64,000 nt of DNA, taken from the NCBI RefSeq assembly GCF_004358695.1, contig NZ_SNAA01000014.1:1-64000 (forward strand), given 5' to 3'. The notes beneath the pieces are model-generated. The model was not told the DNA's origin. It ran no database searches and saw only the letters and a list, made by a program, of their open reading frames with translations. The translations under genes were made by a program, and so were the position numbers. Positions within the stretch are counted from its first letter, which is position 1. The number at the start of each line of letters is the position of its first letter. This document shows, in pieces, positions 46,217-56,445 of the stretch. Origin of the DNA: Palleronia sediminis. GTDB lineage: Bacteria; Pseudomonadota; Alphaproteobacteria; Rhodobacterales; Rhodobacteraceae.

Positions 46217-47085
46217 GCCTGCTCGCCTCGCTGGCCCGCGGGGCCGAGATCCCGGTCTTTGCCGCCATCGGCGCGGGGGGGCTGGCACCTGTCGAGACGC
46301 TGCGCCGCCGCCCCGGCCTGAGGCTGGTCGACACGCCGCGCCATGCGCGCGTCCTGCTGGTGGCGGGCGAGGTGGACGCGGCGCATGCGACGGCGCTCGA
46401 GCGGTTGCATGCCCAGCTTGCCCGCCCGCGCGCCACGGTCTGGTGGCGCGCGCCGCGGCTCTTTGATCGCGGCGAGATCGCCGACGGGGACGATCCGACG
46501 GGCGCGATCCGGCGCGCGGCCGAAACGGACGAGCCCGACCAGCGCCCCGACCTGCCCCCACACCCCTGGGAGGGGATCGGCCCGCATGGCCAGGGCGGCA
46601 TGGGGATGATGGGCGGCACGCCTTACGGCCGCCCCATGGCGATGACGGCCGAGGATATCCGCGACGGGCTGGCGCTCGACGCCTATCGCGCGCGGTTCGG
46701 CCCGTTCCTGCCGATGCTTCCGCCGGGGCTGGCGCTCGACCTGACGTTGCAGGGCGATGTGATCGTCGCGGCCGGCGTGGCCGCGCCCCCTTATCCGCAG
46801 GGCGCCGAGAGCGACGCGCCCGGCCCGTGCGCGGCGCGGATGCTGCGGCTCATGGGGATCGGGCCGCGCGCCGCGCGGGCGCGGGGTGCGCTGGCCGCGT
46901 TGCCGCGCGGATCGGGGATGCGCCGGCGGCTTGCCGCATGGGTCGACGGCGCGCGGGTGGACGAGACGCCCCGACCCCTGCCCGACGCGCTGCCCGGCCG
47001 CGACTGGACCGGCGCCGCGCTGTGGCTGGCGAGCTTTGCGCCGTCGCGGCTGCGCGCGGCCTGTCTCAAGCCGGAGGCCGCATGA
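46213..47085 (+). CDS. Soluble NuoB-remnant-like protein of the atypical complex I operon
   Basis: This 290-residue soluble protein sits where nuoB-nuoD would be in a nuo operon. Residues 40-75 (TPRHARVLLVAGEV then HAQLARPRATVWW) align by eye with the NuoB core SPRQADVMIVAG...WEQMPDPKWVISMG. The whole protein has only two cysteines, both near the C-terminus, so it cannot bind the N2 4Fe-4S cluster. A Gly/Met-rich linker (GQGGMGMMGG) leads to a segment around GPFLPMLPPGLALDLTLQGD that loosely recalls the NuoD N-terminus. ATG at 46213 or GTG at 46207 could start it. It overlaps both neighbours by 4 bases. Confidence 0.65.
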   Translation: MSLLASLARGAEIPVFAAIGAGGLAPVETLRRRPGLRLVDTPRHARVLLVAGEVDAAHATALERLHAQLARPRATVWWRAPRLFDRGEIADGDDPTGAIRRAAETDEPDQRPDLPPHPWEGIGPHGQGGMGMMGGTPYGRPMAMTAEDIRDGLALDAYRARFGPFLPMLPPGLALDLTLQGDVIVAAGVAAPPYPQGAESDAPGPCAARMLRLMGIGPRAARARGALAALPRGSGMRRRLAAWVDGARVDETPRPLPDALPGRDWTGAALWLASFAPSRLRAACLKPEAA

Positions 47086-47975
47086 TCGCCGCCACGCTGT
47101 ATTTGCTGCTGGCCCTGCCGCCGCTCGTCTGGGCGGCGGCGGTGTTCGACCGCATCGGCACGGGGCGGGGCGCCCTGCTGGCCGGGCCGCTGCGCAATGG
47201 CGCCGCGCTGCTGCTTCGACCCGTGGCGCCGACCGAGGCGCCCGACCGGCTGAACCGCCTGCTCGCGCCGGGCTGGTACCTGGCGCTGGCGCTGGTGGGG
47301 CTGTCCGTCGTGCCGCTCGCGCCCGGCCTCGTCGCGTCGGACCTGTCGACGGGGCTGGTGCTCTGGGGGGCCTGCGAGGCGCTGACGGTGGTGGTCGTGT
47401 TCCTGCATGGCTGGTCGCCCAACGCGCCCTTTCCCCTGCTCGGCGCCTACCGTTATGTCGCCATCGCCCTGCCCGCGATGCTGCTGTCGATGTTCGTGCT
47501 GATCGGCGCGGCCCTGCCCGCGCAATCGCTGTCGGTGGGGGCGGTGGTCGAGGCGCAGCGCGAGGTGTGGAACCTGGTGCGGCAACCGCTCGGGCTGCCG
47601 CTTTTCATGGCACTGGGGCTTGCGCTGACCCTGCGGGGGCCGTTCGACTACGCGGGCGGCGCCGAGCTTGCCGGCGGCACCTCGGCCGAGGAAAGCGGCC
47701 CGGCCCTCGCCGCGTGGCGTCTTGCGCGCGCGGCGATGCTGGTGGCCTTTTCGGCCATGGCCGCCACCGCGTTTCTCGGCGGCTATCTCGGGCCGGTGCT
47801 GCCCGGCCCCCTGTGGCTCTTGCTCAAGACGCTGGCGGTGATGGCCGCGACCGTGGCCGCGGGACGGTTCTTCGCGCGGATGCCGCCCGCGCGGATGCTG
47901 ACGCTGCTGTGGGTGGTGCTGCTGCCGCTGTCCTTCGCCAACCTGGCGCTTGTCGGGATCGAGGTGCTGCCATGA
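47082..47975 (+). CDS. nuoH: Complex I subunit H-like membrane protein
   Basis: This 297-residue protein with about eight helices is shorter than respiratory NuoH (about 325-345). The fourth-loop signature is kept in altered form, RGPFDYAGGAELAGGTSAEESG in place of the usual FDL(P/A)EAESELV.GYNVEYSG, and retains several acidic residues of the E-channel. The quinone-site motif RIGPNRVGP is degenerate (DRIGTGRGALLAGPLRNG). Quinone chemistry as in respiratory complex I is therefore doubtful. It overlaps both neighbours by ATGA, which marks an operon translated as a unit. Confidence 0.85.
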   Translation: MIAATLYLLLALPPLVWAAAVFDRIGTGRGALLAGPLRNGAALLLRPVAPTEAPDRLNRLLAPGWYLALALVGLSVVPLAPGLVASDLSTGLVLWGACEALTVVVVFLHGWSPNAPFPLLGAYRYVAIALPAMLLSMFVLIGAALPAQSLSVGAVVEAQREVWNLVRQPLGLPLFMALGLALTLRGPFDYAGGAELAGGTSAEESGPALAAWRLARAAMLVAFSAMAATAFLGGYLGPVLPGPLWLLLKTLAVMAATVAAGRFFARMPPARMLTLLWVVLLPLSFANLALVGIEVLP

Positions 47976-48574
47976 CCGATGCGCTGTTCCTGGTGCTGTC
48001 CGCGCTTGCCGTCTGGTCGGGATGGAGGGTCTTTCGCGTCGATTCCATGGTACGGGCGTCGTTCCAGCTTTTGGTGTCCTTCATTGCGGTGGGCCTGATC
48101 GCGGTGCTGCTGGCCGCGCCCTATATCGGGATCGCGACCGTTTTCATGATGGCGGTCGAGATGATGGTCATGGCGCTCTTCATGGTCATGTTCATGATGA
48201 ACCCCGCCGGGCTGAACCCGATGAGCATGGTGCACCAGCACCGGTTCGCCGCGATCACGGGAGGGACGGCCTTTGCCGGGCTGGTGGCGGCCGTGCTGCT
48301 GTCGGACCTGCCCGCGAACCCGGTGCCGCCCGAGGCCGAGGCGGTACGCGACCTGGGGCGCGAGCTGCTGGGGCCGTCGATGCTGATCTTCGAGACGGCG
48401 GGGGTGACGCTGCTGGCGACCATGATCGGGGCGGTGGTGCTGTCGGCGCGCTCGGGACGCTATGGCGAGAGCGATGCGGGCTCGGTGCCGCCCGGCCTGA
48501 CCCCCGGAGGCGCGCCCGCCGGGCGCCGACCCGCGCAGGGCGGCGGCCATCATGACCATCACTGGGGGCATTGA
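47972..48574 (+). CDS. nuoJ: Complex I subunit J-like membrane protein
   Basis: This 200-residue protein has five hydrophobic segments, as in NuoJ. The third helix, which in respiratory NuoJ carries the YAGAVMVLF pi-bulge motif, reads MAVEMMVMALFMVMFMM here, with a glutamate near the usual Tyr position. The C-terminal tail is Gly/Pro-rich and ends in a histidine cluster (GGHHDHHWGH) that could bind metal. It overlaps nuoH by 4 bases and is 1 base from nuoK. Confidence 0.85.
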   Translation: MTDALFLVLSALAVWSGWRVFRVDSMVRASFQLLVSFIAVGLIAVLLAAPYIGIATVFMMAVEMMVMALFMVMFMMNPAGLNPMSMVHQHRFAAITGGTAFAGLVAAVLLSDLPANPVPPEAEAVRDLGRELLGPSMLIFETAGVTLLATMIGAVVLSARSGRYGESDAGSVPPGLTPGGAPAGRRPAQGGGHHDHHWGH

Positions 48575-48575
48575 G

Positions 48576-48881
48576 ATGACGCTGGTTTCCGTCCTGATCG
48601 TGGCCGCCGCGTTGATCGGCATCGGGCTTTACGGCGCGCTGTCGCAGCAGAGTTTCGTCATGCTGATGATGGGGCTCGAGCTGATGCTGAACGGCGCGAT
48701 CCTCGCCATCGTGGGCTTTTGGGCGTTTTCGCTGGGCGGCGCACCCGAGGGGCAGTTGCTGGCCATCATCGTCATGGCGGTCATGGCCGTCGAGATGGCG
48801 GTGGGCTTTGCACTGGTCGTCGCCGTCTATCGCAAGCGGCAGGCCGACATGACCGAAAGCCTGACGGAGCTGCGGCACTGA
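48576..48881 (+). CDS. nuoK: Complex I subunit K-like membrane protein
   Basis: This 101-residue protein with three helices has the same size as NuoK/MrpC. Both proton-path glutamates are present: MGLELMLNGAILA (second helix) and MAVEMAVGFALVVAVYR (third helix). I chose the ATG at 48576, one base after the nuoJ stop. An earlier in-frame ATG would lie inside nuoJ. The stop overlaps the nuoL start by one base (TGATG). Confidence 0.92.
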   Translation: MTLVSVLIVAAALIGIGLYGALSQQSFVMLMMGLELMLNGAILAIVGFWAFSLGGAPEGQLLAIIVMAVMAVEMAVGFALVVAVYRKRQADMTESLTELRH

Positions 48882-50776
48882 TGCTTTTCGCGCTCCCCCT
48901 GTTTCCGGCGCTGGCCGGGCTGGCGATCTGGGCCGCGGGCGATGGCGGGCGGCGGCGGCTGGGCGCGATGGCCGCCGGTGCGGCGGCGGTGACGCTGCTT
49001 CTGGCCGTGCTGGCAACAGCGCAGGGCTGGACGGCCGGCCATGACTGGGGCGCGGGGCTGGTGCTGCGCCTCGCGCTCACCCCGCTTTCGGCGGCGGTCG
49101 CCGTCACCGTGCCCGCCGTGGCGGTGGCGGTGCTGGTCTTTGCCGCCGCCCACGAAGAGGCGCGCGGGCTTGCGCGGCTCTTGGGGCTGATGCTGGTCTT
49201 TTGCGGCGCGATGCTGCTTGCCGTGACGGCCGCCGACCTGCTGACCCTGCTCATTGCGTGGGAGGTGATGGGGTTCTGCTCCTGGGCGCTGATCGGGCAC
49301 CGCTGGCGGGATCGCGCGAACCCGGCCTCTGGGCGCTATGCCTTTGTCGCGACGCGGCTGGGCGATCTGGGGCTGTTCTTGGCGGTGATGGCGACATGGG
49401 CGGGGGCCGGCACGCTCGAGTTCGCGGCGCTGGGGCGGCTCGACGGCCCGGCGTTGAGCCTCGCGGCGTTCGGGATACTGGTCGCCGCCGCCGCCAAGGC
49501 GGGGCAAGGCCCGTTCGCGCCATGGCTCTTTCGCGCGATGGACGGCCCGGCCCCGGTCTCGGCGCTGTTGCACGCCGCGACCATGGTGGCGGCGGGGGCC
49601 TACCTGCTCGCGCGGCTGCACCCGTGGCTCGCCCCCGTTCCGGGCTGGAGCGGCGCGACACTCGCCCTCGGGCTCGTCACCGCGCTGGCGGGCGGCGCGG
49701 TGGCGGTCATGCAGGGCCATGCCAAGCGGCTGCTCGCGGGGTCGACCTCGGCCCAGCTGGGCCTGATGTTCGTGGCCGTGGGGGCGGGATATCCGGGCAT
49801 TGCCGTGGCGCATCTGGTCGCCCATGCCGCGTTCAAGGCGCCGCTGTTTCTGGCAGCGGGGATCGCGGGGCGTGCCGCCGGGAGCTATGACCTGGGGCGC
49901 ATGGGCTATCAGCGGACGCTGCCATGGGTCGCCGCCCTGACCGCCCCGGCGGCGCTGGCGCTGGCCGCTGTCCCGCCGATGGGCGCCGCCTGGACCAAGG
50001 AGCAGATCGTCGCCGCGGCGAGCCATGCGAGCCTCTGGTCGGGCGTCGGCGTGGCGGTCGCCGGGGCGCTTTCGGCGGCCTATGCCGCGCGGTTCTGGTG
50101 GCTGGCCTTCGGGCCGCGCGGGGCCGAGCCCGAGACGCGCCCCCGCCGCGCCGAGATCGCCGCGCTGGGCGCGCTGTCGCTGGGCTGCGTCGCGCTGGGC
50201 GCGCTGTGGTTGGCGCCGGTTCGCGCGACCCTGCGCTTTGCCCCGCTCGACGCGGGCGCGGCCGAGATGGCCCTATCGCTGGGGCTGGTCGGCTGCGGCG
50301 TGCTGGCCGGCCTGACGCTGGCGCGGCGGGGCGCGTCCCCCCCGCCCGTCGCGGCCGACTGGCTGGGGCTGCCCGCGCTGATCCAGCACGGCATCGTCGC
50401 CCCGTTCGAGCGCGCCGCCCGCGGGGCGGCCCGGCTCGACGATACCGTGCTCGACGCGATCCCGCGCGGCGCGGCGCGCGGCGCACGCGGTTTGGCGCGG
50501 GGCGGGCGCGCGGTCTGGGGGGCGATGCAGATCGACCGGGGCGGCATAGACGCGGCCGTCTGGCGCATCGCCGAGGCCACGCGCGGGCTGGCACGGCTGG
50601 GCGGCGGGCATGGCGAGGCGCTGGCCGACGGCCTGCCCGAGGGCACGGCGCGCATCGCGGGGCAAGGCGGGGCCGATGCGCGGCGGCTGCAAACCGGGTT
50701 GTCGCATCACTACTACGCCATGTTCGTCATCGGAACGGCGCTGGCCATCCTGCTGCTGATCGGAGGACTCGTCTGA
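48881..50776 (+). CDS. nuoL: Complex I subunit L-like proton channel protein
   Basis: This 631-residue antiporter-like subunit keeps all the key charged residues of a proton channel: the TM5 Glu in LLIAWEVMGFCSW, the TM7 Lys in AAAAKAGQGPFAPW, the broken-helix Lys in GHAKRLLAGSTSAQLG and the TM12 Lys in MGAAWTKEQIV. The C-terminal 150 residues form an amphipathic, Ala/Arg-rich lateral helix region and a final anchor helix (MFVIGTALAILLLIGGLV), as in true NuoL. This makes an Mrp-only role less likely. Confidence 0.93.
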   Translation: MLFALPLFPALAGLAIWAAGDGGRRRLGAMAAGAAAVTLLLAVLATAQGWTAGHDWGAGLVLRLALTPLSAAVAVTVPAVAVAVLVFAAAHEEARGLARLLGLMLVFCGAMLLAVTAADLLTLLIAWEVMGFCSWALIGHRWRDRANPASGRYAFVATRLGDLGLFLAVMATWAGAGTLEFAALGRLDGPALSLAAFGILVAAAAKAGQGPFAPWLFRAMDGPAPVSALLHAATMVAAGAYLLARLHPWLAPVPGWSGATLALGLVTALAGGAVAVMQGHAKRLLAGSTSAQLGLMFVAVGAGYPGIAVAHLVAHAAFKAPLFLAAGIAGRAAGSYDLGRMGYQRTLPWVAALTAPAALALAAVPPMGAAWTKEQIVAAASHASLWSGVGVAVAGALSAAYAARFWWLAFGPRGAEPETRPRRAEIAALGALSLGCVALGALWLAPVRATLRFAPLDAGAAEMALSLGLVGCGVLAGLTLARRGASPPPVAADWLGLPALIQHGIVAPFERAARGAARLDDTVLDAIPRGAARGARGLARGGRAVWGAMQIDRGGIDAAVWRIAEATRGLARLGGGHGEALADGLPEGTARIAGQGGADARRLQTGLSHHYYAMFVIGTALAILLLIGGLV

Positions 50777-50777
50777 C

Positions 50778-52238
50778 ATGCTGACATTCGCCATCCTGCT
50801 GCCCTTCGCGGGCGCCGCATTGCTGGCCTCGGCGCCCCTGTCGGCGGGGCAGTCGCGGCTCGCCGCGATCCTCGTGGCGGCGCTGTCCTTGGGCGCGCTT
50901 TGCGTGGTCTGGGCGGGCTTCATCCCCGGCGCGGGGTTCCAGGCCGTGCAGGAGGCCCCGTGGATCCCGCCGCTCGGCGTCGCATGGCGCGTGGGCGTCG
51001 ACGGCATATCGCTGCCGCTGGCGCTGATGAGCGGCCTTCTCTTCGTCGCGGCCATCGCCTGGCCGATGGAGCGCGAGGTGAATGCGCGCGCCTATTACGC
51101 CTGGTTCCTCTTTCTCGAAGGCGCGTCACTGGGCCTGTTCCTGACGCTCGACCTGCTGATCTTCTACGTCTTTTTCGACCTCAGCCTCGTGGGGATGTAT
51201 TTCCTGATCGGGCGGTGGGGCCATGGCGACGCGCCGCGCGCCGCGCTCAAGTTCTTTCTCTACACGCTGGCCGGGTCGCTGCTGATCCTGCTGGCGCTGA
51301 TCGCGCTGGTGCTCTCGGTCGATCCGCTGAGCTTCGACATGCGCGACATGATCGCGCTTCAGCCCGTGGCGGGGATGGACCTGCGGGCGGGGCTGATCCT
51401 GCTGGGCTTCGTGCTGGGTTTCGCGATCAAGACGCCGCTGTTTCCGCTGCACACATGGCTGCCGCCCGCGCATGTCGACGCGCCGGGACCGGCCTCGGCG
51501 ATCCTTGCGGGGGTGCTGCTCAAGATGGGCACATACGGGCTGGTCCGCATCCCGATGCAGATGCTGCGCGAGACCTTCGCCACCTATGCGCTGGCGCTGG
51601 GAGTGGTCGCGCTTGCCTCGATCCTGTGGGGCAGTATCGTCGCCTTCGCGCAGGACAACATCAAGCGGCGCATCGCCTATACCTCGGTCAATCACATGGG
51701 ATACGCGGTGCTGGGCATCGCCGTGGCCGGCTCGGCCGTTACCGGGCAGGAGGCCGCGCGCGATCTCGCCCTGAACGGCGCGGTGATCGAGATGGTGGCG
51801 CACGGCCTCATCACCGGGGCGCTGTTTCTCATTGCCGGCTCGATCTGGGCCCGCACCGGAACCTACGAGATCGACAGCTATGGCGGGCTCGCGGGTCGCG
51901 CGCCGCGGCTGATGGGCGCGATGGGGCTGGCGAGTTTCGCCTCGCTGGGCCTTCCGGGGCTGGCGGGCTTCGTGGCCGAGGTGCAGATCTTCGTCGGGGC
52001 CTTCGCGGTCTGGCCCTGGCTCGCGGCCATCGCGCTGCTTGGCCTGATCGTCACCGCCGCGCTGTTTCTGGGGATGCTGCAACGGGTGTTCCTGGGCGAA
52101 CGGCCGCCCGCGCTCGACGGTTTCGCGGACCTTACCCGGACCGAGTTCGGCGTGCTGGCCGTGCTGCTGGGGCTCGTGGTGCTGATCGGGGTCTGGCCCG
52201 CCTGGCTGATCGACATGATTGCGCTCGGGGGGGGCTGA
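50778..52238 (+). CDS. nuoM: Complex I subunit M-like proton channel protein
   Basis: This 486-residue antiporter-like subunit has FAIKTPLFPLHTWLPPAHVDAP (TM7 Lys) and LLKMGTYGLVRI (TM8 Lys), both NuoM hallmarks, and GFVAEVQIF near TM12 (Glu). In TM5 the invariant Glu of NuoM (FFWEMMLVPMYFL in E. coli) is Asp here, in YVFFDLSLVGMYFLIG. The first base of its start is 2 bases past the nuoL stop, and the stop is 1 base before nuoN, so the genes are strictly coupled. Confidence 0.93.
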   Translation: MLTFAILLPFAGAALLASAPLSAGQSRLAAILVAALSLGALCVVWAGFIPGAGFQAVQEAPWIPPLGVAWRVGVDGISLPLALMSGLLFVAAIAWPMEREVNARAYYAWFLFLEGASLGLFLTLDLLIFYVFFDLSLVGMYFLIGRWGHGDAPRAALKFFLYTLAGSLLILLALIALVLSVDPLSFDMRDMIALQPVAGMDLRAGLILLGFVLGFAIKTPLFPLHTWLPPAHVDAPGPASAILAGVLLKMGTYGLVRIPMQMLRETFATYALALGVVALASILWGSIVAFAQDNIKRRIAYTSVNHMGYAVLGIAVAGSAVTGQEAARDLALNGAVIEMVAHGLITGALFLIAGSIWARTGTYEIDSYGGLAGRAPRLMGAMGLASFASLGLPGLAGFVAEVQIFVGAFAVWPWLAAIALLGLIVTAALFLGMLQRVFLGERPPALDGFADLTRTEFGVLAVLLGLVVLIGVWPAWLIDMIALGGG

Positions 52239-52239
52239 G

Positions 52240-53637
52240 ATGCCCCTTGCCGATCTTGGCCCCGAGATCGCGCTGATCGCGGGAGCGCTGGCCGCGCTGC
52301 TCATGGCGATGGCGCTGCCGCAGCCCCGGCTCGGCCTGTGCCTGTGGCCCGCGCTGGCCGCGCTGGCCGTCGCCGGGACATGGGCGGTCGCGCAGGCCGA
52401 CGCGGCGCGCCTGACCTTCTCGGGGGTCTGGGCGCTGGACGGGGCGACGCTCTGGGCGCGGATCCTGATCGTGACGGCCACGGCGCTGTGCCTCATCCTC
52501 GCGCCGCGCTGGTTCGCGACCGACCGGCGGCATGGCGAGTTCTACGCGCTGACGCTGTTCTCTGCACTGGGCGCGATCGCGATGGCGGCCGCGGCCGACC
52601 TGTTGCAGCTCGTCATGGCGGTGTTGCTCTCCTCGGTGACGGGCTACGTGCTGGCCGCCTTTCACCGCGACTGGGCGCTGTCCGTCGAGGCGGGGATGAA
52701 ATATTTCCTGATCGGCGCGCTGGCCAATGCGCTGCTGGTGATCGGCGCGATCCTCGTCATGGGGATGGCCGGGACGAGCGACTATGCCGCCCTGGCGCGC
52801 ACGGACCTCGGGCAGCCGCTGGCGCTCGCGGGGCTCGCGCTGATCGTCGCGGGGCTGGCCTTCAAGCTCGGGGCGGTGCCGGGCCACGCCTGGATGCCCG
52901 ACGTGGCCGAGGGCGCGCCCGTCCCCGCCGCGGCCTTTCTGACCGTGGTGCCCAAGATCGGCGCGGCGCTGGCGCTGTTCCGGCTGGTGCAGCTTTTCCC
53001 CGAGGTCGAGATGCTGCGCCCGCTGATCGCGGCGCTGTCGGTGGCGACCATGACGCTCGGCAATCTCGCCGCGCTCTGGCAAGACGATCTGCGGCGTCTG
53101 CTGGGATGGTCGTCGGTCTCGCAATCGGGCTATGCGCTGATGGCCGTGGCGGTGGCCGATCTCGCGCCGGACGCCCTGCCCGCGCTGCTGTGGTTCCTTG
53201 CCGCCTACGCGCTGGCCAACGTGACGGGTTTCGCGGTGGTCGCCCAGCTTCGCGGGCGGACGGCGCTTGCGGATTACCACGGGCTGATCGCTGCGCGCCC
53301 CGGCCTTGCCGCGGCGCTGATCGTGGCGCTTCTGTCGCTGACGGGGATTCCGCCGCTGATCGGGTTCACCGGCAAGCTCGAGCTGTTCGTCGCCACGCTC
53401 GACGGCGGCTATGGCTGGCTGGCCTTAGCCGCGGTGGCCAACACGGTGCTGTCGTTGGGCTATTACCTGCGCGTCATCGGGCCGGTCTGTTTCGCGGCCC
53501 CCGAGGGCCCGCCCCCCGCCTGTCTCAGCCGGGCCGCGGGGGCGGTCGCGCTGGGATCGGGCGCGGCGGTTGTGGGCATCGGGCTTTTCGCCGGCCCGTT
53601 CCTCGCACGGGCCGCGGGCGCCGTGGTCCTGCCCTAA
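52240..53637 (+). CDS. nuoN: Complex I subunit N-like proton channel protein
   Basis: This 465-residue antiporter-like subunit keeps the TM7 Lys (LAFKLGAVPGHAWMPDVAEGAP), TM8 Lys (VVPKIGAALALF) and TM12 Lys (GFTGKLELF) of NuoN. The TM5 Glu of respiratory NuoN (GIELISLPLF in E. coli) is absent: the region reads LVMAVLLSSVTGYVLAAF with only hydrophobic and small residues. Proton handling in this subunit may therefore be altered. It is the last gene of the operon and converges with the ABC ATPase gene. A GC-rich hairpin follows the stop. Confidence 0.92.
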   Translation: MPLADLGPEIALIAGALAALLMAMALPQPRLGLCLWPALAALAVAGTWAVAQADAARLTFSGVWALDGATLWARILIVTATALCLILAPRWFATDRRHGEFYALTLFSALGAIAMAAAADLLQLVMAVLLSSVTGYVLAAFHRDWALSVEAGMKYFLIGALANALLVIGAILVMGMAGTSDYAALARTDLGQPLALAGLALIVAGLAFKLGAVPGHAWMPDVAEGAPVPAAAFLTVVPKIGAALALFRLVQLFPEVEMLRPLIAALSVATMTLGNLAALWQDDLRRLLGWSSVSQSGYALMAVAVADLAPDALPALLWFLAAYALANVTGFAVVAQLRGRTALADYHGLIAARPGLAAALIVALLSLTGIPPLIGFTGKLELFVATLDGGYGWLALAAVANTVLSLGYYLRVIGPVCFAAPEGPPPACLSRAAGAVALGSGAAVVGIGLFAGPFLARAAGAVVLP

Positions 53638-53650
53638 CCGAGTGGAGTCG

Positions 53651-53678
53651 GTCCGGCCCGCGGTGCGGCGGGCCGGAC
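53651..53678. terminator. hairpin between convergent nuoN and ABC operons
   Basis: GTCCGGCCCGC and GCGGGCCGGAC are a perfect 11-bp inverted repeat with a 6-base loop. It lies 13 bases after the nuoN stop and 41 bases past the opposing stop, so it may terminate both operons. There is no good T-run, so rho or another factor may be needed. Confidence 0.6.
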
Positions 53679-53719
53679 GACATGAGTATTTATGGAAACA
53701 GAGACCGAAAGGGCCGCCC

Positions 53720-55497
<1,778 letters not shown>

Positions 55498-55501
<4 letters not shown>

Positions 55502-56439
55502 TCGAGGACGACACGCGGGAAATAGAAGGACACGACCCAGTTGGGCATGTCGACGATCTCGGAGATACGCAGATCGCCCGCCACCGAGCAGAGCAGATAG
55601 GCATCCTCTGGGGCCATCCCGTGCCGGGCCGAGAGCAGGTCGACCATGGCCGCGACCGCATCGCGCGCGCCCGCCATCATGTCGGGGCCGATCCCGGTCG
55701 TGACCTCGTAGCCCTTGGCGTCGAGATGGCGCGTCACCGGCCCCGGCGTGGTGAACCGCGGAAAGGCCAGTTTCTCCTGCTTGACGAGATCGAGCGTCAC
55801 CTCGACATCCATCGGGCTTTCGATGGCGGTTCCACAGACCTCGCCGTCGCCCTGCGCGGCATGGGTATCGCCGATCGAGAACAGCGCGCCCTCGACCTCG
55901 ACGGGCAGATACAGCACCGTTCCCGCCGCGAGATCGCGGATATCGAGATTGCCCCCCATCCGGCGCGGCGGCACGACGGAATGCAGGCCCGGCTCGGCCG
56001 GGGCGAGCCCGATCGTGCCGGCAAAGGGCTTGAGCGGCACCTGCGCGATATCAGAGAACAGCGCCGGAGCGAGCGTGTCGGGGTCGTAGTCCCAGATCTT
56101 GAGATGCGGCTCGGTGAACTGGTCGGCGAGCAGGCCGAAGCCCGGAATATTCGCCGTCCAACCGAAGCCCGAGGGGTGGAACGCCTCCATCGTGATCTTG
56201 AGCACGTCGCCCGGCTCGGCCCCGTCGACATGGACGGGACCGGTCACGGGGTTGATCTTGCCGAAATCGAGCCCCGGCACATCGGCGGTGGTGCTGTCCC
56301 TGGTGAACTGCCCGCCCGAGCTGTCGAGGCATTTGAAATGCAGCCGGCTGCCCGGCGCCACCGTCTCGGCGGGCGGGATCGAACGATCCCACCCGTGATG
56401 GTGATGCCCATGGATCGTGTAGTCGCAATTCCTGCACAT
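55498..56439 (-). CDS. Acetamidase/formamidase family amidase
   Basis: This 313-residue FmdA/AmdA family amidohydrolase releases ammonia from short-chain amides such as formamide or acetamide. Family features are the early HHHHGWDRSIPPA, VTGPVHVDGAEPGDVL, SIGDTHAAQGDGEVCGTAIE (acidic/His metal-site segment) and the C-terminal AYLLCSVAGDLRISEIVD. It is cytoplasmic with no signal peptide. The ATG at 56439 is 6 bases after the upstream stop; a TTG two codons earlier is possible. Its place between transporter genes and under an AmiC/AmiR pair supports amide catabolism. Confidence 0.93.
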
Positions 56440-56445
56440 GGTCAA

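Noticed and set aside
42635-46561. Long minus-strand frame upstream of copZ, in the same frame as the chaperone
   Set aside because: Only the last 66 codons (copZ) are real. The rest is antisense to copA, cueR and the nuo-like genes, and a strong ribosome-binding site marks the copZ start.
45872-53637. Mrp-type Na+/H+ antiporter operon
   Set aside because: The set includes NuoH-, NuoJ- and NuoA-like proteins and a NuoL with the lateral-helix tail. Mrp lacks NuoH and has MrpE, F and G, which are absent here.
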